64,000 bases of DNA from Pseudothioclava sp033100795. Its GTDB lineage: Bacteria > Pseudomonadota > Alphaproteobacteria > Rhodobacterales > Rhodobacteraceae. Under the pieces are notes generated by a model, which was given only the letters and a program-made list of their open reading frames with translations, did no database searches and had not been told where the DNA came from. Where the stretch lies: assembly GCF_033100795.1 (NCBI RefSeq), contig NZ_JAWLVI010000006.1, positions 1 through 64,000 of the forward strand, given 5' to 3'. The position numbers were made by a program, and so were the translations under genes. Positions 59,471 through 64,000 of the stretch are shown one piece after another (the first letter of the stretch is position 1; each line of letters opens with the position of its first letter).

Positions 59471-60535
59471 TTAGCCTTTCGTCTTGAAAGTGCGGGCGAT
59501 CACATCGCCCCAGGATTGGGTGGTGGCCGCGCGCCCGGGTTGAGCGTGGGCAGCGGTGATGTTGGGGGTGTTCTCTGCCTTGGCGCCGAGAAGACGGTTG
59601 CGGACCTCATCGAGGCTCGCGTCCTCTTCCAGAAAGCGCCCTGCCATCTGCGGCTGACCGGCCAGGCGGCAGAGATCGATCACGGCCCGCGCATGGGCGA
59701 TGGCCTCCGCGCGAATGGCGCTGGCCTCCGGAGCAGTGTTGGCGACTGCAACACTGCTCTCGGACGGGCTGGATGGGCGGGTGTTCCCGTCGGAAACACC
59801 CACGTCCCGGTTCTCCGGCGGCGTGATTTCGTCCGGAGGGATGTTGTCGTGTCCAACATCCCCTTCGGGATCGTCGGCTCCAGCCGCGTCTGCCTCCGAT
59901 GCGCCGTCCGTGTCAGAACCGTTGGATGCCCCAACGGTTTCGATCGCCTCCACCACTTCCGGCGGTGCATTGCGGAAACGCGCCACATCGAAGGAGGCGG
60001 CGAGTTTCACGGGCTCGGCAATGCGGTCGATAAGCCCGAGATCCAGTGCGTCCTTGGCATCAAGCCAGGTCTCGGCCGCCATCAGGGTGGCGATTTCGTC
60101 ATCGGGCTTGCCGGATTTGGCGGCATAGCCCTGGATAAGGCTGCCCTTTACCTTGTCCAGCGCCGCGGCCGTGGCGCGCATGTCCTCAGCCGTGCCCATG
60201 ACGAGTCCTGAAGGGTCATGGATCATAAGGAAAGCGTTCTCGGGCATGACAATCTCTTCGCCTGCCATGGCGATGTAGCTCGCCGCCGAGGCCGCGATAC
60301 CATCAATCCAGACGGTGATCGTGCCCGCATGCCGCTGCAGCGCGTTGTAAATGGCGACTGCATCAAAGACCGAGCCGCCGGGGCTGTTGAGGCGCAGATC
60401 AATCGCCGCATCGTCGGGCAGCGCGCCGAGTTCCGCGAGGAACCCCTTGGCGCTGACACCATAGGCGCCGATTTCGTCATAGATCAGCACTTCCGTGCCC
60501 GACGCACGGGCACGGATCGTGTACCAGGATTTCAT
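59471..60535 (-). CDS. ClpP-like head maturation protease with scaffold-like C-terminus
   Basis: A 354-aa protein. The ClpP/S14-like domain covers about residues 12-190 (LRLNSPGGSVFDAVAIYNAL; IDGIAASAASYIAMAG with the serine; FLMIHDPSGLVMG with the His; ETWLDAKDALDLGLID). An acidic linker (about 205-275) is followed by a helical C-terminus (AHARAVIDLCRLAGQPQMAG) that resembles a nested scaffold. The DNA of the linker (59731-59939) holds several perfect hairpins. Confidence 0.9.
   Translation of the reverse strand: MKSWYTIRARASGTEVLIYDEIGAYGVSAKGFLAELGALPDDAAIDLRLNSPGGSVFDAVAIYNALQRHAGTITVWIDGIAASAASYIAMAGEEIVMPENAFLMIHDPSGLVMGTAEDMRATAAALDKVKGSLIQGYAAKSGKPDDEIATLMAAETWLDAKDALDLGLIDRIAEPVKLAASFDVARFRNAPPEVVEAIETVGASNGSDTDGASEADAAGADDPEGDVGHDNIPPDEITPPENRDVGVSDGNTRPSSPSESSVAVANTAPEASAIRAEAIAHARAVIDLCRLAGQPQMAGRFLEEDASLDEVRNRLLGAKAENTPNITAAHAQPGRAATTQSWGDVIARTFKTKG
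59731..59939. repeat. Array of perfect hairpins within the protease linker
   Basis: Stem-loops seen: 59731-59759 (10-bp stem, 9-nt loop), 59779-59801 (7-bp), 59838-59862 (9-bp), 59917-59939 (9-bp), and a weaker one at 59813-59838 (6-bp, 14-nt loop). The first three stems share a TGTT/AACA core. They encode related short peptides (Val-Gly/Ala, then Asn a few residues on). Confidence 0.75.
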
Positions 60536-60539
60536 GGGG

Positions 60540-62045
60540 TTACTCCTGCTGCGGTGTCGTGGACGACCCGCTGCCGTCCTCGTTGGGGGTATCTGGGTCA
60601 GGGATCCCAGTTGGTGTGGCGCGCGCGCCCTGCGTTTCGCCGGGGCTCGCGCGATAGGTCAGGCCAAGATCGGCGGCGCGTTTCGCGTCAGAGGCATTCT
60701 CGCGGTCGACCTCTTCGATGTCATAGCCCGTGGCCTCAACGACCTTGCGCCGAGACGTCAGCCCAGCCTCCATCGCAAGTACCTGCGCTTGGATGTCTTT
60801 GAGCGGATCGACCCAGTCCCACCGCGGCGGTATCCATTGCACCGGGCGGGAGATGACGGGATCTGCCTCCAGAGCGCCGGACAGTACGGCCGTTTCCAGC
60901 CAGCGCCGCCAGATGGGGCGGCAGAGCTGATGTGCCATGACACCGTGCTGCAACTGGCCGATGCGGCGCCGGAACTCGACCAGTTCGGCGCGGAGGCTGG
61001 AATAGTTCGCCTGGCGCACATCCCCGGTGACCAGATGATACGGCAGCCCAAGCGAGGCGGAGACCGCTAGCAGCGTGCGGTATTGGAAGGCCTCGTAGCC
61101 ACCACCGACATCGGCGGGGCTTGAGAACTTCACATCCTCCCCCGGCAGCAGCACTTGCATGGTGCCAGGCTCGAGGCTGGCGATCGCGGCACCATCAAGG
61201 TCTGCCTCCCCCTCTCCCATCATCGGGTCTTCGGGCGCGGTCTTGGTGATGAAGCCCGCGAACATCGCCGCGGTCTTTTTGCGGTCGAGTTCCGCATCGT
61301 CGTACTGATCGAGCAGGAACAGCCGCACCATGGCAGGCGCCACATGCGGCAGGCCTCGGATCTGGCCCGCATCAATGGGGCGATAGATGTGCAGCACCTC
61401 CTCGGCAGGCACGCGGACGGTGTCTGGCACCGCGACGCGCTGATCCGTGCTGTCGCCCGGATGGCGGCGGCGGAAGTGATAAGCCACCCGCCGCCCGATC
61501 AGGTCGAATTCGATCCCGCAGCGGATGCGGTTGCCGTTCGGGTCCGTCTCGGTTTTCTCAAAGGGCAACATCTCCGATTGCAAAAGCTGCAACTGCAGAG
61601 GCACCAGAAGCCCGTCCTCACCACGACGCGGGCGCAAGCGCACGAAACACTCGCCCGCGACAAACATCTCCCGCGCGACCATGGCCTGCAGACCGTAGAA
61701 ATCGGTAAGACCATCGGCGTCCGCTTCATCGGTCCATGCAAGCCAGAGCTTCTGGACCTGATCGCGTAGCGCCGTATCGGTGATGAGCGAGGACGGTTTG
61801 ATCCCATCACCCACAAGGTTCGCCGCAAAGGCCTCGCAGGCATTGGCGGCATAGCCATTCGTCACCACCAACTCGCGCGAGCGGGCCAGCAGCCGTGGGC
61901 CACCCGAGGCGACCAGCGCGTTGATGTTTTCCAAGGGCGGGTTCCAGCCCCGCAGACGCCGCTTGGCCATCGCCCCTTCGAGACGCGCACGCATGGCTTC
62001 AGGGCCACCCGGCTTGGGGCGGCGGAACATGTCGAACAATGCCAT
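60540..62045 (-). CDS. Phage portal protein (lambda family)
   Basis: A 501-aa portal. RRLRGWNPPLENINALVASG and LARSRELVVTNGYAANACEA are the N-terminal signature of lambda-type portals; FLLDQYDDAELDRKKTAAMF and LGLPYHLVTGDVRQANYSSL follow. The C-terminus is low complexity. It forms the dodecameric ring for DNA entry. It follows gpW by 5 nt. Confidence 0.92.
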   Translation of the reverse strand: MALFDMFRRPKPGGPEAMRARLEGAMAKRRLRGWNPPLENINALVASGGPRLLARSRELVVTNGYAANACEAFAANLVGDGIKPSSLITDTALRDQVQKLWLAWTDEADADGLTDFYGLQAMVAREMFVAGECFVRLRPRRGEDGLLVPLQLQLLQSEMLPFEKTETDPNGNRIRCGIEFDLIGRRVAYHFRRRHPGDSTDQRVAVPDTVRVPAEEVLHIYRPIDAGQIRGLPHVAPAMVRLFLLDQYDDAELDRKKTAAMFAGFITKTAPEDPMMGEGEADLDGAAIASLEPGTMQVLLPGEDVKFSSPADVGGGYEAFQYRTLLAVSASLGLPYHLVTGDVRQANYSSLRAELVEFRRRIGQLQHGVMAHQLCRPIWRRWLETAVLSGALEADPVISRPVQWIPPRWDWVDPLKDIQAQVLAMEAGLTSRRKVVEATGYDIEEVDRENASDAKRAADLGLTYRASPGETQGARATPTGIPDPDTPNEDGSGSSTTPQQE

Positions 62046-62050
62046 TTTGG

Positions 62051-62278
62051 TCAGAGGCCCTTGGTCGCCATCACGCGCACGTGGCGCACCATGCGGCGGC
62101 CCTCGGCTGCGGCGATTTCGCGGTCCAGGGCCTCAATGGCCCGGTCGATCTCGGCGACGCTGCGATAGTCCACCGTTTTGCCGTCGTAGCTGACGCGGGC
62201 CACCCCAGAGGAGCGTTGCGACATCAGCGCCTCCCGGCGAAGTTTCAGTGTCGCCAAATCCGCCATGCCCAAACTCAT
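62051..62278 (-). CDS. gpW-family head-tail joining protein
   Basis: A 75-aa protein: MADLATLKLRREALMSQRSS, VSYDGKTVDYRSVAEIDRAI and a C-terminal EALDREIAAAEGRR. This is the gpW pattern. The ATG at 62278 overlaps the terminase stop by 4 bp (ATGA); an internal ATG at 62266 is possible. Confidence 0.85.
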   Translation of the reverse strand: MSLGMADLATLKLRREALMSQRSSGVARVSYDGKTVDYRSVAEIDRAIEALDREIAAAEGRRMVRHVRVMATKGL

Positions 62279-64000
62279 CCCATGTATGTTGACCGCGCAA
62301 CGCGGCGCACCTGTGCCTTGCGTACAGATTGCGGGCCTGTGGCAGAGGCCGTGCCCCTGCCATCCGCGACCGCAAACTGCGCCGCGAGTTCTTCCCACCT
62401 CGCGTCTGACCAGCGGTCTGCGCCGAGAATCCAAGCGGCCGCGCGAGCATAGACACGGCAGTCGAGTGCCTCGTTGCGTTCCCTCAGCTTTTGCCATTCG
62501 AGTTTCGCGAAGCCGCGCTTGTTCTTGACCGTGACCAGTTGCTCGGCCGTCAGCTGCTTTAGCCATTCAGCATCGACCCAACCCGGCAGATGGAGGAAGC
62601 CGGGAGGAAACCGCTCCCCATCCGCCGGACTGGTGATTTCCGGCGGATCAAGCCGCAGGAAACGATAGGTCTCGGCCTTGAAGGTCGAGGTGGCGATGGT
62701 CCAAAGCCGGGCGCCGCGGCGCAGGCGTTTGCCGCCTATGGTGGCGTCGACATAGGTCGGCCCCGTTACAGGGCTTGCCCGATTGAAGCCCTCAAGGCCC
62801 TTGATCGGGGCCACCTGTCCGAACCCCATCTGTCGCGCCCAAGCGTAGACAGCCGCCGTCTCATAGCCCGTATCAATGGCGAGCTTTGTCAGCGTCATCA
62901 CCGCGCCGCTGTCATGAAGCCAACTCCGCCCCAAGAGGTCGCTGAGTTTTTGCCAGCACGCCTGATCGCCCGGACCGCCTTCGATGACGATGTGATCAAT
63001 GAGCCAGCTTTGCAGGCCCTTGCCCCAAGCCCAGACATCAACCTCGATCCGGTCTTTCTGCACATCAGCCCCGGCAGTCAGGAACAACCCGCCCGACGGC
63101 ACCGTGCCCGAGCGCCAATCTTCCTTCAGCCCCTGCAGCCGCTGCCAGTCTGGGGCCTCGCCGCTTTCCATCCAGGTTTCACCAAGCGAGGTGTTGACGA
63201 AGGTCTTCATCGTCTCGTCCCCGCCGGCGCGCGCCGAGAGGAACGCCTTGGCCATGGCCTCGAGCCGCACCCAGGGCGAATAGATCTCGTTCAGATGAAA
63301 GCCCGCAGTTCCGTTGAACGGCGCGTCCGCGATCCAGCGGCCCTTCGAGATTGCAGACCAGCGGGTCTCATCCTTCCAGGGCGCGTCGCACTCGGCGCAG
63401 TGGTAGAGCGCGGTTTCTGGACGATAACCGCCCTTCTCATCCTTGTCCCATTTGACCTGCCCCCAGGTCAGAATTTGTTCATGCCCACATTTGGGGCACG
63501 GCACCCAGAACCGGCGCTGGTCGCTTTCCTCGAATGCCGCCTCGATCCGGCTCGCGCCCTTGTTTGTCGGCGTCGAGACCAGCACGATCTTGCGGTTCCA
63601 GAACGTCACCGTCCGCTTCTTCGCGAGGTTGACCGGGTCGCCCTCGGCACCAGCGCTGAAAGGATAGCGGTCGACCTCATCGCAGAGCAGCAATCGGATC
63701 GGTCGGCTCGCCAGCCCCGAGGGTGCGTTGGCACCCACAATGGTCAAATGCCCGCCCGGGAACCGCTTGTGCAGGATCTTGTTGTTGCCGTCTCGCGAAC
63801 GCGGATCGGCGATCTTGCCCTGCAGGCAGGGGGTGTCGCGCGCCATCGGCGAGAAGCGGTCCTTTGACCAGGTTTCGGCATCACGCTCGGTCGGCATCAC
63901 CACCATGATCGGGGCGGGATCCTGATCGATGTGATAGCCCACCGTACATAACTGCAACTCGGTTTTTCCGCACTGAGCCGATGACATGATCACGACAGTT
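62275..64000 (-). CDS. Phage terminase large subunit, GpA family (partial)
   Basis: At least 572 aa, 5' end beyond the window. SSAQCGKTELQL is the Walker A-like loop, RLLLCDEVDRYP the Walker B acidic pair, and FWVPCPKCGHEQILTWGQVK with YHCAECDAP a zinc-binding-like segment. The nuclease half includes TAGADVQKDRIEVDVWAWG (metal Asp) and KLAIDTGYETAAVYAWARQM. It packages DNA into the prohead. The frame is open to the window edge. Confidence 0.93.
   Translation of the reverse strand, partial: TVVIMSSAQCGKTELQLCTVGYHIDQDPAPIMVVMPTERDAETWSKDRFSPMARDTPCLQGKIADPRSRDGNNKILHKRFPGGHLTIVGANAPSGLASRPIRLLLCDEVDRYPFSAGAEGDPVNLAKKRTVTFWNRKIVLVSTPTNKGASRIEAAFEESDQRRFWVPCPKCGHEQILTWGQVKWDKDEKGGYRPETALYHCAECDAPWKDETRWSAISKGRWIADAPFNGTAGFHLNEIYSPWVRLEAMAKAFLSARAGGDETMKTFVNTSLGETWMESGEAPDWQRLQGLKEDWRSGTVPSGGLFLTAGADVQKDRIEVDVWAWGKGLQSWLIDHIVIEGGPGDQACWQKLSDLLGRSWLHDSGAVMTLTKLAIDTGYETAAVYAWARQMGFGQVAPIKGLEGFNRASPVTGPTYVDATIGGKRLRRGARLWTIATSTFKAETYRFLRLDPPEITSPADGERFPPGFLHLPGWVDAEWLKQLTAEQLVTVKNKRGFAKLEWQKLRERNEALDCRVYARAAAWILGADRWSDARWEELAAQFAVADGRGTASATGPQSVRKAQVRRVARSTYMG

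Noticed and set aside
58406..60211. 601-codon + strand frame opposite capsid and protease genes
   Set aside because: Composition is low-information, no motif, and it spans several firm minus-strand genes and their junctions.
62590..63867. 425-codon + strand frame opposite the terminase
   Set aside because: Shadow of the GpA-family gene; no recognisable domain or start signal.

Overview
The window looks like a GC-rich chromosomal segment of an alphaproteobacterium of the Rhodobacteraceae (Roseobacter-type) group. The basis is codon usage, the DUF2924-linked serine recombinase module, an EPS-associated MarR-type regulator and a lambda-like siphophage of the kind common in this family. The assignment comes from recognising families by eye; no search was run. 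Three blocks can be read: a mobile/toxin-antitoxin-rich left end (1-5.1 kb), a Wzy-dependent capsule/exopolysaccharide locus (5.1-39.2 kb) split by a second mobile module (8.5-12.2 kb), and most of the late region of a lambda-type prophage, transcribed leftward (39.5-64 kb; the terminase gene runs off the right edge).

Left end: a decayed small ORF, DUF2924, a serine recombinase and an HTH protein (59-2502), then a GNAT acetyltransferase, a ParDE pair, a decayed gene fragment, and a RelE/Xre pair.

Polysaccharide locus: galU and galE lie behind a specialised NusG paralogue on the minus strand. A serine recombinase with two ParB/RepB-type proteins follows. The main + strand operon (12.6-33.6 kb) begins with the EPS-associated regulator. 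It has a dedicated acyl cassette (hexapeptide acyltransferase, small ACP, AMP-ligase, SDR), FdtA/FdtB-type genes for a 3-amino-3,6-dideoxyhexose, a Wzx flippase, a Wzy-like polymerase and an array of glycosyltransferases including an Alg14/Alg13 pair. An unexplained nucleotidyltransferase + P-loop kinase pair, rfbCBDA for dTDP-rhamnose, and a phosphomannomutase complete it. A minus-strand block then carries a WecA-type initiating transferase and wza-wzb-wzc. Together these cover precursor synthesis, initiation, assembly, flipping, polymerisation and export.

Prophage: reading leftward from the right edge the order is terminase GpA, gpW, portal, ClpP-like protease, decoration protein, major capsid protein, head-tail and tail genes, a frameshifted tail chaperone pair, tape measure, tail-tip proteins, gpJ, a holin/endolysin/Rz/Rz1 lysis cassette, and fibre genes. 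The most striking feature is that five independent cargo units sit inside this operon at gene junctions, all on the opposite (+) strand: Phd/RelE (45.4-46.0 kb), VapBC (49.3-49.9), HigBA (53.6-54.1), a bactofilin (55.8-56.2) and four tRNAs (56.7-57.1). Two of them share a stop-stop CTAA overlap with the convergent phage gene. Other hidden signals are an A-AAA-AAC -1 frameshift site, a nine-T tract that cuts off a glycosyltransferase C-terminus, and a series of perfect hairpins inside the capsid-protease gene.
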